A stretch of 64,000 nucleotides of DNA from Cernens ardua (GTDB taxonomy: Bacteria > Pseudomonadota > Gammaproteobacteria > Pseudomonadales > Halomonadaceae). Below are positions 1 through 9,439 of this stretch, piece by piece. Position numbers and translations under genes: made by a program. Under the pieces are notes generated by a model. The model ran no database searches. It was not told where the DNA came from and worked only from the letters and a program-made list of their open reading frames with translations. The DNA lies in the NCBI RefSeq assembly GCF_051251085.1, contig NZ_JBPCZH010000005.1:174356-238355 (forward strand), written 5' to 3'. The first letter of the stretch is position 1; every line of letters starts with the position of its first letter.

Positions 1-168
1 CGCATGTCACGTGACCTGGCGTTTGGCGAAGTGTACGTCAATCGCGGTGGGGGCGAAGCACCTCAGGGCTTCCACCATGGCTATCGCCAAAGTGGCCTTG
101 GTGGCGAAGATGGTCAGCATGGCCTTGAAGCCTACGTTGAAACCAAAACCATTTATCTTAATAGCTGA
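1..168 (+). CDS. Aldehyde dehydrogenase family protein, 3' end only
   Basis: An open frame enters from the left edge and stops at TGA 166-168. The 55 visible residues contain the signature C-terminal end of NAD(P)-dependent aldehyde dehydrogenases: a VYVNRGGGEAPQGFHHGY stretch, then SGLGGEDGQHGLEAYVETKT. This resembles the end of lactaldehyde dehydrogenase AldA (…QGFHxGWRKSGIGGxDGKHGLxEYL…). The family oxidises aldehydes to acids in the cytoplasm. The catalytic Cys and cofactor fold lie outside the window, so substrate specificity cannot be assigned. The gene is followed by a strong hairpin terminator shared with the convergent ABC transporter operon. Confidence 0.8.
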   Translation, partial: RMSRDLAFGEVYVNRGGGEAPQGFHHGYRQSGLGGEDGQHGLEAYVETKTIYLNS

Positions 169-235
169 TGATTGTGGCCGCTATTTGCAAGGATTGATGG
201 TGTAAGAGGGGGATGTTATTGATCGTCCTGTATGG

Positions 236-268
236 AAAAGGGAGAGCCAAAAGGCTCTCCCTTTTTGT
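236..268. terminator. Bidirectional rho-independent terminator
   Basis: A 9-bp perfect stem (GGGAGAGCC at 240-248, GGCTCTCCC at 253-261) with an AAAA loop is followed by TTTTT on the plus strand and has AAAA before it. It lies between two convergent genes, the aldehyde dehydrogenase (+) and the ATPase gene ending at 313 (-), so it probably serves both. Confidence 0.85.
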
Positions 269-312
269 CTTTTTGTGGGGTATAAGTAGGTGTGAAGAAC
301 ATGAGCGCTTTT

Positions 313-1971
313 TCAAGCAGTCTCGGGTTCATCTTCCACTGTCAGAAACGCAGCGTCGATCAGGTTGCGAGTATAATGTTCCCGAGGGTGAGAGAATATC
401 TGCTCCGTGGTGCCTTGTTCTACCACCTGCCCCTCTTTCATGACTACCACTTCATCAGCCATTGCTCTAATAACCGATAGATCATGACTGATAAAGATAT
501 AGGTTAGCCCATATTTCTGTTGTACGTCTTTAAGCAGATTCACTACCCGCACCTGAACAGAACGATCGAGCGCTGAGGTGGGCTCATCCAGCAAGAGAAA
601 TTCAGGTTTCAGTACCAGCGCCCGTGCAATGGCGATACGTTGCCTTTGCCCACCAGAGAACTCATGAGGGTAGCGGTTACGCACGGATGGGTCCAACTGG
701 ACCTCTTCGAGCACCTCGGTAACACGGTCGCTACGTTCTCGACGTGTCATTTCTGGAAAATGGACTTTCAACCCTTCACTAATGATCTCTCCCACATTCA
801 GGCGGGGGGAAAGTGAGCCATAAGGGTCTTGGAAGACGACTTGCATCTTCTTGCGAAGTGGTCTCATCTGCTTTTTGTTGAGCGCTTCGATATCCACTTG
901 ATCGAAGGAGATATCCCCTGTGCTTTCCAGCAACCGAAGCAGGGCACGGCCAAGGGTGGATTTGCCTGAGCCTGACTCGCCGACAATGCCGACGGTTTGC
1001 CCTTTTTTGACATTCAGGCTAATTCCTTTAACGGCCTCAAAATAGTCGTTTTTTCTGAACCAATGCTTTTGTGTCAGGAAGCGTACGTGCACATCCCTGG
1101 CATTCAGTAGATCAGGGCTGGATGCGGGCACCGGTGATTTACGCCCCCGTGGTACGGCGTTCAGCAGCATGCGCGTATATGCCTGTTGCGGATGCGTAAA
1201 GACTGCCTCAACCGTGCCTTCTTCCACTTTTTTGCCGTGCTGCATAACACATACGGTATCAGCAAAGCGACGTACCAGATTCAGGTCGTGGGTAATGAAC
1301 AGAATGGCCATTCCCACCCTGTTCTGTAGCTCTTTCAATAACGTCAGTATCTGCGCCTGAACGGTCACATCCAGTGCGGTTGTGGGTTCATCGGCAATCA
1401 GTAGCTCTGGCTCACAGGCCAACGCCATGGCGATCATCACACGTTGCCGTTGCCCCCCGGATAGCTCATGCGGGTAACCCTTGATGCGCTTTTCAGGCTC
1501 AGGAATACCGACCTGGGTAAGTAGCTCCACGACCCGTTCAGTTACTTTCTGGCGGGGCACTTTGTTGTGCCTGATCAGCACTTCGGCAATCTGTTTTCCG
1601 ATACGCATCATCGGATTCAGAGAGGTCATCGGTTCCTGAAAGATCATGGATATCCGATTGCCACGGAGCTTCTGGATATCCTGTTCTTTCAACGTGAGCA
1701 AGTTCTGTCCATCGAAACGCGCTTCACCACTGACGTGTGCATTGCTGGAGAGCAACTGCATCAATGCGTTGGCGGTGACGGATTTACCCGAACCGGACTC
1801 CCCCACAAGTGCCATGGTGCTGCCACGTGCAATGGTAAATTGCATGTCATCAACGGTAGTGACTGCGCCATTGGGCGTATCGAAGGTCACATTGACACTG
1901 TTGGCTTCAAGCAAGGGAGTCTGAGCGGCCGGAATATTTGAGGAAGAGGGTGTATGGATACTGGAAGTCAT
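313..1971 (-). CDS. Fused oligopeptide ABC transporter ATPase (OppD-OppF type)
   Basis: This 552-residue protein carries two complete ABC ATPase cassettes in tandem. The first has Walker A GESGSGKS at 57-64, signature LSGGQ at 170-174 and Walker B LLIADEP near 190. The second has Walker A GESGSGKS at 331-338, SGGQ near 439 and Walker B LLLDEP near 459. Each is of the OppD/DppD/YejF class and should energise peptide uptake through the OppB/OppC channel from the cytoplasmic face. The start is ATG 1971, with GAGGAG just upstream and 11 nt after oppC. It is the last gene of the oppA-oppB-oppC operon. In the classic Opp system the two ATPases are separate; a fused one is typical of Yej. I see no defect in either nucleotide site. 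Confidence 0.9.
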   Translation of the reverse strand: MTSSIHTPSSSNIPAAQTPLLEANSVNVTFDTPNGAVTTVDDMQFTIARGSTMALVGESGSGKSVTANALMQLLSSNAHVSGEARFDGQNLLTLKEQDIQKLRGNRISMIFQEPMTSLNPMMRIGKQIAEVLIRHNKVPRQKVTERVVELLTQVGIPEPEKRIKGYPHELSGGQRQRVMIAMALACEPELLIADEPTTALDVTVQAQILTLLKELQNRVGMAILFITHDLNLVRRFADTVCVMQHGKKVEEGTVEAVFTHPQQAYTRMLLNAVPRGRKSPVPASSPDLLNARDVHVRFLTQKHWFRKNDYFEAVKGISLNVKKGQTVGIVGESGSGKSTLGRALLRLLESTGDISFDQVDIEALNKKQMRPLRKKMQVVFQDPYGSLSPRLNVGEIISEGLKVHFPEMTRRERSDRVTEVLEEVQLDPSVRNRYPHEFSGGQRQRIAIARALVLKPEFLLLDEPTSALDRSVQVRVVNLLKDVQQKYGLTYIFISHDLSVIRAMADEVVVMKEGQVVEQGTTEQIFSHPREHYTRNLIDAAFLTVEDEPETA

Positions 1972-1982
1972 GAATCATCTCC

Positions 1983-2906
1983 TCAACGTGTTTTTGGATC
2001 GAGCGCATCACGTAGCCCATCGCCCAAAAAGTTGAGGCAAAAAAGCGTAATGGCGAGGAACAGCGAGGGGAAAATCAGCATCCACGGGGCAGTTTCCATC
2101 ATCTGTTGCCCTTGGGAAATCAACACACCCCAGCTGGTGAGCGGTTCCTGTACACCCAGACCAAGGAAGGAGAGCACGCTTTCCAACAAAATGACCTTGG
2201 GTACCGTCAGGGTAACGTAAATGATCACAGGCCCCAGCGTATTGGGGATCAAGTGGCGAGTGATAATGGTAATATCCTTTTCGCCCAGTGCCTGCGCGGC
2301 TTCCACAAACTCTTTGCGCTTGAGTGAAAGTACCTGACCTCTGACGATACGTGACATATCCAGCCACTCGACGGCGCCTATGGCCGCGTAGATCAGAAGG
2401 ATATTGTGCCCGAATACCACCATCAGCAGGATAACCAGAAACATGAAGGGCAATGAAAACATGATATCGACGAAGCGCATCATCAGGGTGTCTGTCTTAC
2501 CCCCCACATACCCTGCAATTGCGCCATAAAGTACGCCGATGATCAGACTGACGAACGTGGCAATCACGGCAACAGAGAGCGAAATACGCCCCCCGTACAG
2601 CGTACGAACCAGCAGGTCGCGGCCATTGGCATCTGTGCCGAAATAGTGCCCGTCAGCCAGTGAAGGCCCGGTCATGAAGTTGTTCCAGTCAACGTCATCC
2701 AGCCCCCAATGCAGGCACCAGGGGCCAATCACGCAGGTCAGAGCCATCAGTACCAGCAGTACAAGACTCACCATGGCTGCTTTGTTTTTGCGCAGGCGGC
2801 GCCATGCATCACGGGCAAGGCTGTCTCCCTTGATGGGCTTATCCTTTGATCGCTGACCGGTAGTCGCCCCGGCCTTTGTCGCTTTGGGATCTGTCGGTGT
2901 ACTCAT
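1983..2906 (-). CDS. oppC: Oligopeptide ABC transporter permease OppC
   Basis: A 307-residue integral membrane permease of the peptide/nickel ABC family. A hydrophilic N-terminus rich in Lys and Thr (about 1-35) precedes the first membrane span near 40-60; several more follow. The EAA-loop region that contacts the ATPase is visible as the EAAQALGEKD segment. With OppB it forms the transmembrane channel. ATG 2906 is preferred over TTG at 2909 because it is the first standard start in frame. It lies between oppB (129-nt gap) and the fused ATPase gene, and should be co-transcribed with them. Confidence 0.9.
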   Translation of the reverse strand: MSTPTDPKATKAGATTGQRSKDKPIKGDSLARDAWRRLRKNKAAMVSLVLLVLMALTCVIGPWCLHWGLDDVDWNNFMTGPSLADGHYFGTDANGRDLLVRTLYGGRISLSVAVIATFVSLIIGVLYGAIAGYVGGKTDTLMMRFVDIMFSLPFMFLVILLMVVFGHNILLIYAAIGAVEWLDMSRIVRGQVLSLKRKEFVEAAQALGEKDITIITRHLIPNTLGPVIIYVTLTVPKVILLESVLSFLGLGVQEPLTSWGVLISQGQQMMETAPWMLIFPSLFLAITLFCLNFLGDGLRDALDPKTR

Positions 2907-3038
2907 CAAACGTATCCAAATCCAGAGTGAATCGGCAGGGTATTTTGTGCAGATTCAGAGTGGTTCGTTATTCATGTGCAGACGAAGCTGCGTTATGTGT
3001 CATGCTGATGTTCGGCGTGCGCGCCGAGAGCACGTTTT

Positions 3039-3965
3039 TTATTCATCCAACGCAATCTGCGGGTCAATAAAGCCGTACAGAAGGTCGACCACCAGATTCA
3101 TCAGAATAATCAACATGGCATAGAAGACGACGACACCCATGACGAGGGTGTAGTCACGGTTGAGCGCTCCCTGCACAAAGTAGCGACCAATACCGGGAAG
3201 ACCGAAAATCTGCTCGATCACCACCGAGCCCGTAATGATGGCCGCGATGGCTGGCCCCAGATACGAGAGTACCGGCAGGAGCGCAGGGCGCAGGGCATGA
3301 CGCAGGATAATCTCCATACTACTTAACCCCTTGGCCTTGGCCGTCTTGATGTATTGGCTCTCGATGACCTCGATCATGGAGGCACGCGTCAGACGGGCAA
3401 TGGCCGCTATCTGCTGGATAGAGAGCGCAATAACGGGAAGAACGATATAGGCAATACCGCCATTCCCCCAGCCACCGGCCGGTAACCAGGCCAGAAAGAC
3501 GCCAAAGACCAGCGCCATGATGGGCGCGAGTACAAAGTTGGGAATCGCAATGCCGCACAGCGCAATCCCCATGACAATGTAATCGATAACGGAGTTGCGT
3601 CGAATGGCTGCAATGATTCCCATGGGAATGCCGATGACCAAAGCCAGCAGCATGGCCCAGCTCCCCAGCTTCAGACTGACCGGAAACCCTTGTGCGATCA
3701 GGGCGGAGACAGAGGTATCCTTGTATTCGAAGGAGGGACCGAAATCACCATGCAGCAGATCCTTCATGTAATAAAGGTACTGTTGCCATACCGGTAAATT
3801 CAGGTGATACGCTGCCTTCAGGTTGGCTTCTATCTCGGGTGGGAGCTGTTGTGCATTGTCGAACGGCCCTCCCGGTGCCACATGCATCAGGAAGAACGAA
3901 GCGGTGATTACAATCAATAGCGTAGGAATGGCCTGGCCAATCCGGCGAAGAATATAGTTCAGCAT
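3039..3965 (-). CDS. oppB: Oligopeptide ABC transporter permease OppB
   Basis: A 308-residue membrane permease closely resembling E. coli OppB along its length: N-terminal LRRIGQAIPTLL helix, HGDFGPSFEYKD periplasmic motif, AKAKGL coupling-loop motif and LPGIGRYFVQGALNRDY near the C-terminus. It pairs with OppC to form the peptide channel. The start ATG 3965 has GCAGGA just upstream. The 175-nt gap from oppA contains an 18-bp perfect palindrome that may set the ratio of binding protein to permease mRNA. Confidence 0.95.
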   Translation of the reverse strand: MLNYILRRIGQAIPTLLIVITASFFLMHVAPGGPFDNAQQLPPEIEANLKAAYHLNLPVWQQYLYYMKDLLHGDFGPSFEYKDTSVSALIAQGFPVSLKLGSWAMLLALVIGIPMGIIAAIRRNSVIDYIVMGIALCGIAIPNFVLAPIMALVFGVFLAWLPAGGWGNGGIAYIVLPVIALSIQQIAAIARLTRASMIEVIESQYIKTAKAKGLSSMEIILRHALRPALLPVLSYLGPAIAAIITGSVVIEQIFGLPGIGRYFVQGALNRDYTLVMGVVVFYAMLIILMNLVVDLLYGFIDPQIALDE

Positions 3966-4081
3966 AATCCTGCAGGTTTCCGCGGAGAGACAATCGGGAG
4001 CATTTTCAGGCCCTTCACAACTTCATCCATCCTTACGATGGATACAGGAAAAACCAGGGACACTCTCCCGGTTGAAAAAGC

Positions 4082-4099
4082 GGGGGAGTCGACTCCCCC
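4082..4099 (-). promoter_or_regulatory. GC-rich perfect palindrome between oppA and oppB
   Basis: An 18-bp perfect palindrome (GGGGGAGTC followed by GACTCCCCC) lies 42 nt beyond the oppA stop and 117 nt before the oppB start. In the mRNA it would form a stable hairpin. Such hairpins after binding-protein genes commonly protect the 3' end of the abundant upstream message and reduce read-through into permease genes. There is no U tract, so full termination is unlikely. The role is inferred from position. Confidence 0.5.
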
Positions 4100-4140
4100 T
4101 GTCATACGATATCGAAGGGATAAACGCATACCCTGAAGTA

Positions 4141-5709
4141 TCAATTTCCCTTACTGACCCAACGCGAGGGGTGTATATCCAGCGCATTGTTATCCCATCC
4201 TTTCAGTTCAGGGCTCACCAGATTTCTTGCCGTATAAGTATAGATGGGCGCAAGCACAAACTGGGACGAAAACCGTTTTTCAGCCTGTTGAAGTAGATCG
4301 CGACGTTTCTGCGGATTCTGCTCAACATTGGATTCGGCAAACAGGTGGCGGAACGTGGGGTCCTGATAGTCGCCATAGTTATTGCCTACAGAATAGACCA
4401 GTTGCAGGAAGTTCTGCGCATCATCATAGCTGGAAATCCACGCTGCACGCCCTACCTGGAACTTGCCACGACGCAGGTTGCCATAATGCACATTCGGGTC
4501 AGTATTGTTCATCGTGACATTGACTCCCAAAGGCCGCCACATGGCACCGATCGCCACTGCAATTTCAGCGTTTTCAGCGCCTGAATTGTAGCTGACGGTC
4601 AGGTTCAGCGGTTGGTTTGGGCCATATCCGGCTTCCTGCAGTAGTTTCTTGGCAGTCGCCAAACGCTGCTGATCGTTATCCTGCAATCCAGGCTGCGGCT
4701 GTACCGTGTAGTCGCTTGTGCCCGGCGGGACAAGGCTATAAGCGGGTTTGACAGCGCCGTCCAGAAGGTGATCTGCAATCACGTTACGGCGAATGGCGAG
4801 GCTCAGCGCTTCACGGACCCGAATATCCGCGGTTGGCTGGCCTTTACGCATGTTGAACGTATAGTAATACGTGCCCAACGACGGTGTGATTTTCACTGCG
4901 TTTGGCGTGGCCTGTTTCAGGAAATCGTAGCGGGACGCAGGGAAATCACGCAGTACATCCAGCTCGCCCGCGCGAAAACGTGTGACGCCGCCGTCTCCCG
5001 GGGCGGGATAGTAATCCACGCCGTCCAGAGAGACCTCTTTTGCATCATAAAAGTCAGGGTTCTTGACAGTATCCAGTTCGGTGCCCGTGATCCATTTTGT
5101 TGGTTTGAAAGCACCATTCACGACGATATGAGACACATTGCTCCACTGGTCCCCGTATTTGTCCACGACATGCGCGGGCATGGGATAAAATGGGGGGAGT
5201 ACCAGCATCTTGATAAAATAGGGTGCCGGTTCATTCAAATGAATAACCAGAGTATCGTTGTTGGGAGCAGAAACGCCCAGCGTATCAGGCTTGGCCTTGC
5301 CGGTAGCGATTTTCTGCGCATTCACGATCGGATAAAGACGCTCAACCCCTGTGGCTGCATTTTTCGGTGTAACGAAGTAGCGCATCCCATAGACGAAATC
5401 ATGTGCCGTTACCGGTGTGCCATCAGACCATTTGGATGGGCGCAAGTGAAAGGTATAGGTTTTTCCACCATCGGAAATGTCCCAGTGGGAGGCCACACCT
5501 GGGATCAACTTGCCATCGGCTGATACACTCACAAGTCCTGTAAACAGATCCTGAAGGATATCCTCTTCCCAAACACCCCCGGTAATTTTGGCAGGACTCA
5601 ATGACGCCGGGTCACCGATGATCCCGATATTCAGCGTGGCAGCCAGGGTTACACTGGGGAGGGCGAGGGCTGCCGTTATCAAAGAGGCTTTTATAAGAGT
5701 CGGCTTCAT
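4141..5709 (-). CDS. oppA: Oligopeptide-binding periplasmic protein OppA
   Basis: A 522-residue family-5 extracellular solute-binding protein. A Sec signal peptide is visible (MKPTLIKASLITAALALPS followed by an alanine-containing cleavage region near residue 23). The mature protein shows the family hallmarks LFTGLVSVSADGKLIPGVAS, YTFHLRPSKWSDGTPVTAHD and a C-terminal YTYTARNLVSPELKGW. It captures peptides in the periplasm and delivers them to OppBC. The start ATG 5709 has AAGAAGAGA upstream. As first gene of the operon it probably carries the main promoter in the 510-nt gap that separates it from divergent prfB. No lipobox, so it is a soluble rather than lipid-anchored binding protein. Confidence 0.93.
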   Translation of the reverse strand: MKPTLIKASLITAALALPSVTLAATLNIGIIGDPASLSPAKITGGVWEEDILQDLFTGLVSVSADGKLIPGVASHWDISDGGKTYTFHLRPSKWSDGTPVTAHDFVYGMRYFVTPKNAATGVERLYPIVNAQKIATGKAKPDTLGVSAPNNDTLVIHLNEPAPYFIKMLVLPPFYPMPAHVVDKYGDQWSNVSHIVVNGAFKPTKWITGTELDTVKNPDFYDAKEVSLDGVDYYPAPGDGGVTRFRAGELDVLRDFPASRYDFLKQATPNAVKITPSLGTYYYTFNMRKGQPTADIRVREALSLAIRRNVIADHLLDGAVKPAYSLVPPGTSDYTVQPQPGLQDNDQQRLATAKKLLQEAGYGPNQPLNLTVSYNSGAENAEIAVAIGAMWRPLGVNVTMNNTDPNVHYGNLRRGKFQVGRAAWISSYDDAQNFLQLVYSVGNNYGDYQDPTFRHLFAESNVEQNPQKRRDLLQQAEKRFSSQFVLAPIYTYTARNLVSPELKGWDNNALDIHPSRWVSKGN

Positions 5710-6219
5710 TTATGGGTCTCTTCTTATGGGTGGCGGTGCCTGGATATCATTATGTGTGTCATTGTTCCAAGCATATCAGTGCGTTGGGATAACTTCCTGC
5801 ATTATATGAAATCAGAAGGTTATCAGAAACACAGGTTCATCAGGATGCAGCATTTTGTCTAAGGATTTGCCGGCTTACACCCGTCATGGCCCGTTCATTT
5901 TAATATCTGTCTATCCAGTTTCAGTATAGACGGTACTTTAACCCAATTCCTGCCCACCTTGGCTAGACAGGATTGTTCTTTCCTTATGAGTTATCTGTAA
6001 CAGACGCTTTAGAGGGCAAACTGATTCGATAATTTCGGCTCAAGAATAAATAATTGCGTCAATAGTGTTGCCTCAGGATGACGCTAGCCCCTGTGATTGG
6101 CTACAATATGTCACCTTCAGGATTTTATGAAACATATCGACCAGAATTTATGAAATATACCCACCGTATGACGCTCATGCTTGTGTCGTTGACGTGTGGG
6201 TACGACAACGGACGTTATC
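5710..6219. other. Divergent intergenic region between oppA and prfB
   Basis: No convincing gene in 510 bp. It must hold the promoters of oppA (-) and prfB (+). A degenerate direct repeat (TTTATGAAACATATCGACCA and TTTATGAAATATACCCACC) occupies about 6123-6170. I could not pick a promoter with confidence. Confidence 0.5.
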
Positions 6220-7318
6220 ATGAGAGAAATCAATCCCATTCAAAACCAGCTCAAGGACCTGGCCGAACGTGCCAACGTCCTGAGGGGGTATCTTTGACTA
6301 TGCCGAAAAGAAGGATCGGCTGGAAGAAGTAAACCGTGAGCTGGAAAATCCTTCCGTCTGGGAAGATCCGGACTACGCGCAGAAGCTGGGCAAGGAACGT
6401 GCCCAACTGGATCAGATCGTCAGTACCATTGACGAGCTGGAATCCGGCGTTGGCGACAACGCGGAACTGCTGGAGCTGGCCGTTGCTGAAGACGACGAAG
6501 ATGCCGTCGATGAAGTAGTGAATGAGCTGGACCGGATGGAAGCGCATCTGGCCAAGCTGGAATTCCGTCGCATGTTTTCCGGTGAAATGGATGCCAGCAA
6601 CGCGTATCTGGATATTCAGGCAGGCTCGGGCGGTACCGAGGCGCAGGATTGGGCCAACATGCTACTGCGCATGTATCTACGCTGGGCCGAACATCACGGC
6701 TTTAGCGCTGAGCTGGTCGAAGTCAGTGCGGGTGAAGTCGCCGGTATCAAGTCTGCAACTGTACATATCTCCGGTGAATATGCCTTTGGCTGGCTGAGAA
6801 CAGAGCTGGGTGTGCATCGTCTGGTGCGTAAAAGTCCGTTCGACTCTGGTGGGCGACGGCATACCTCGTTTGCATCCGTGTTCATTTCACCTGAAGTGGA
6901 TGATGATATCGAAATTGATATCAACCCGGCGGACCTGCGTGTAGATACCTATCGTTCCAGTGGCGCGGGTGGTCAGCACGTCAATACGACGGATTCAGCC
7001 GTGCGTATCACACACGAACCCACCGGTGTCGTGGTCTCGTGCCAGACTGAGCGTTCGCAACACAGCAACCGTGACCGTGCAATGAAGATGCTGAAAGCGA
7101 AATTGTACGAACGCGAAGTCCAGGAACGTAACGCCGAGAAACAGAAGCTGGAAGACAGCAAGTCAGATATCGGCTGGGGAAGCCAGATCCGCTCTTATGT
7201 ACTGGATGATGCCCGCATCAAGGATTTGCGTACCGGCGTGCAGTCCAGTAACTGCGAGAAAGTGCTGGATGGTGATCTGGACGACTTCATCGAAGCCAGT
7301 TTGAAACAGGGCCTTTAG
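6220..7318 (+). CDS. prfB: Peptide chain release factor 2, made by programmed +1 frameshift
   Basis: RF2 recognises UGA and UAA stop codons and triggers peptide release on the ribosome. Zero-frame translation from ATG 6220 gives 25 codons ending at an in-frame TGA (6295-6297). Skipping one T after CTT 6292-6294 enters the long frame (GAC at 6296-6298) that runs to 7318, giving about 365 residues, normal for RF2. The catalytic motif is visible as SSGAGGQHVN. The frameshift window is the classical AGGGGGTATCTTTGAC, whose AGGGGG acts as an internal Shine-Dalgarno. The 5' 75 nt are essential: a plain reading-frame annotation starting at 6518 would miss the first 100 residues. lysS follows after an unusually long gap. 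Confidence 0.96.
6283..6298 (+). promoter_or_regulatory. RF2 autoregulatory frameshift site
   Basis: AGG GGG TAT CTT TGA C: an internal Shine-Dalgarno-like AGGGGG, the slippery CTT codon and the UGA stop followed by C. When RF2 is scarce, the ribosome pauses at UGA and shifts +1, making full-length RF2. It matches the textbook E. coli element base for base over this window. Confidence 0.96.
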
Positions 7319-7847
7319 GGCTTTGGCGCGGGCCCTACACGCATGCGTTTTCAAGGCATAAGCTTCATATGACCGTGCTGTGCATGATCATGCCGGGTAT
7401 GTCTTGAGCATTGCCTCAACGCCGTATATTTGGTTTGAGACGTACATTTGGCTTGAATAGCCAGCCTGCTCTGACTTGAACACTCGGGGGCAGGCTGCCA
7501 ATGGCATCAACACGTCGCTTTATGATGCTTCATACGTATCGTTTCAAATATGTCGTTCTTGAATATATTGTTCTTGAATATATTGTTCTACGTGTATAGC
7601 CATACATGACATGTACTGGATGCTCTTGCTTTTTCATTACTTCATGTATCGACATGCGTTATGTAGCAAATGTTTTCATGTGCCCAACGCGTCGTGTGCC
7701 GAGCGCGCCATATGTTGATCGCCATCGTATTGAGTGCGTGCCTGCGCTGAGTCGTGTCATACCACAACGACGACGGCGTTATCTTTATAATTTTTGTCAA
7801 ACATCGTATTAGGGTGTTGAAGTAAACACCCCGAACAGGAAAACCCA
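7319..7847. other. Long intergenic region between prfB and lysS
   Basis: 529 bp with no credible gene; prfB and lysS are usually adjacent. It contains an AT-rich tandem repeat at 7555-7590 and, just before lysS, a short hairpin (GGGTGTTGAAGTAAACACCC, 7812-7831) close to the presumed ribosome-binding region. A TATAAT-like box lies near 7785-7790. Confidence 0.5.
7555..7590. repeat. 15-bp tandem repeat, about 2.4 copies
   Basis: GTTCTTGAATATATT occurs at 7555-7569 and again at 7570-7584, followed by a partial GTTCTA. A degenerate GTTTCAAATATGTC precedes it. It is non-coding. Confidence 0.8.
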
Positions 7848-9395
7848 ATGTCATCCAAGGATCATACCTCCCAACATGCCGAGCACCCCGGTCAGGATAC
7901 CGAGAATCATCTGATTCAGGAGCGTCGCCAAAAGCTTGATAAATTGCGCGAAGTGGCGTCCCGGGATGGCACCGGGGCTTTTCCCAATGATTTTCGCCGC
8001 GATAGCCTGGCGGCGGACCTGCAGGCAGAGCTCTCTTCGTTTGACAAGGAAGAACTGGAAGCGAAAGATCGCCACGCCAGGGTAGCCGGGCGTGTCATGC
8101 GCAAGCGCGGGCCTTTTATCGTGATTCAGGATTCCAGCGGCCAGATTCAGCTGTACGTTGATAAAAAAGGGCTGGACGAAGAGACGCTGGCTTCGATCAA
8201 AAGCTGGGATATCGGTGATATCGTGGGCGCCGAAGGCCCCGTCCACAAGTCCGGGCGTGGTGACCTGTATGTGTATATGAGTGAAGCGCGCCTGCTGACC
8301 AAAAGCCTGCGCCCGCTACCTGATAAATTCCATGGCCTGACGGATCAGGAAGCACGTTATCGTCAGCGTTATGTGGATCTCATCATGAACCCGGAAGTGC
8401 GCGATACCTTCCGTATCCGTGCTGGTGTGATCGCGGCGATTCGCCAATTCCTTTCACAACGCGGTTTCATGGAAGTTGAAACCCCTATGTTGCATCCGAT
8501 CCCCGGTGGAGCAACGGCGCGCCCCTTCACCACGCATCATAATGCGCTTGATCTGGACATGTATCTGCGTGTGGCGCCGGAACTGTACCTGAAACGTTTG
8601 GTCGTTGGTGGTTTCGAACGCGTATTCGAAATCAACCGTAACTTCCGTAACGAAGGGCTTTCCACGCGTCATAATCCTGAATTCACCATGCTTGAATTCT
8701 ATTGGGGATATGCGGATTATCATGATCTGATCAATCTTACGGAAGAGATGCTGCGTGAAGTGGCACAGAAGGTTCTGGGTCGTACCACGGTTATTCTTAA
8801 TGAAGGTGAAGAGCACCAGATCGAACTGGATCTGGGGCAGCCCTTTGATCGCCTGACCATGCGCGATGCCGTGCTCAAGTATGCAGAGGATATTCGTGCA
8901 GAAGAGCTGGACACCCTTGAGAGCATCAAGGCGGCGGCTCAACGTAAAGGTGTGGAAGTACAGCCGACCTGGGGGCAGGGCAAGATTCTCTCGGAGCTGT
9001 TTGAGGCGGTGGCAGAACATCAGCTGATCCATCCGACCTTTATTACCGAGTACCCGGCCGAGATCAGCCCGTTGGCGCGTCGTAATGACCAACGCCCCGA
9101 GATCACTGATCGTTTTGAATTTTTCGTCGGTGGCCGCGAGCTCGCGAATGGTTTCTCCGAGCTGAATGATGCCGAGGATCAATCCGAACGTTTCAAGGCG
9201 CAGGTTGCAGAGAAAGATGCCGGTGATCTGGAAGCCATGTACTATGACGCGGACTACATTCGTGCGCTCGAGTACGGTATGCCGCCGACAGCAGGTGAAG
9301 GGATTGGTATTGACCGTCTGGTCATGCTGTTGACCAACAGTGCCTCCATCCGTGACGTTCTGTTGTTCCCGGCGATGCGTCCAGCGGCGGACTGA
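7848..9395 (+). CDS. lysS: Lysyl-tRNA synthetase, class II
   Basis: A 515-residue cytoplasmic enzyme that charges tRNA-Lys. The N-terminal OB-fold anticodon-binding domain spans about 60-170 (RVMRKRGPFIVIQDSSGQIQ is its first strands). Class II motif 2 is seen as FEINRNFRNEGLSTRHNPEF and motif 3 as GEGIGIDRLVMLLTNS. Length matches bacterial LysS (about 500). The N-terminal 45 residues are polar and variable, as usual for this family. ATG 7848 follows a GAACAGGAAAACCCA ribosome-binding region. Confidence 0.97.
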   Translation: MSSKDHTSQHAEHPGQDTENHLIQERRQKLDKLREVASRDGTGAFPNDFRRDSLAADLQAELSSFDKEELEAKDRHARVAGRVMRKRGPFIVIQDSSGQIQLYVDKKGLDEETLASIKSWDIGDIVGAEGPVHKSGRGDLYVYMSEARLLTKSLRPLPDKFHGLTDQEARYRQRYVDLIMNPEVRDTFRIRAGVIAAIRQFLSQRGFMEVETPMLHPIPGGATARPFTTHHNALDLDMYLRVAPELYLKRLVVGGFERVFEINRNFRNEGLSTRHNPEFTMLEFYWGYADYHDLINLTEEMLREVAQKVLGRTTVILNEGEEHQIELDLGQPFDRLTMRDAVLKYAEDIRAEELDTLESIKAAAQRKGVEVQPTWGQGKILSELFEAVAEHQLIHPTFITEYPAEISPLARRNDQRPEITDRFEFFVGGRELANGFSELNDAEDQSERFKAQVAEKDAGDLEAMYYDADYIRALEYGMPPTAGEGIGIDRLVMLLTNSASIRDVLLFPAMRPAAD

Positions 9396-9439
9396 AGTCT
9401 CGTCATTAAGTGGTTTGCCGGTTCGTCGGAAAGCTACGT

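Noticed and set aside
4768..5523. 251-codon open frame antisense to oppA
   Set aside because: Entirely inside oppA; no start signal or family likeness.
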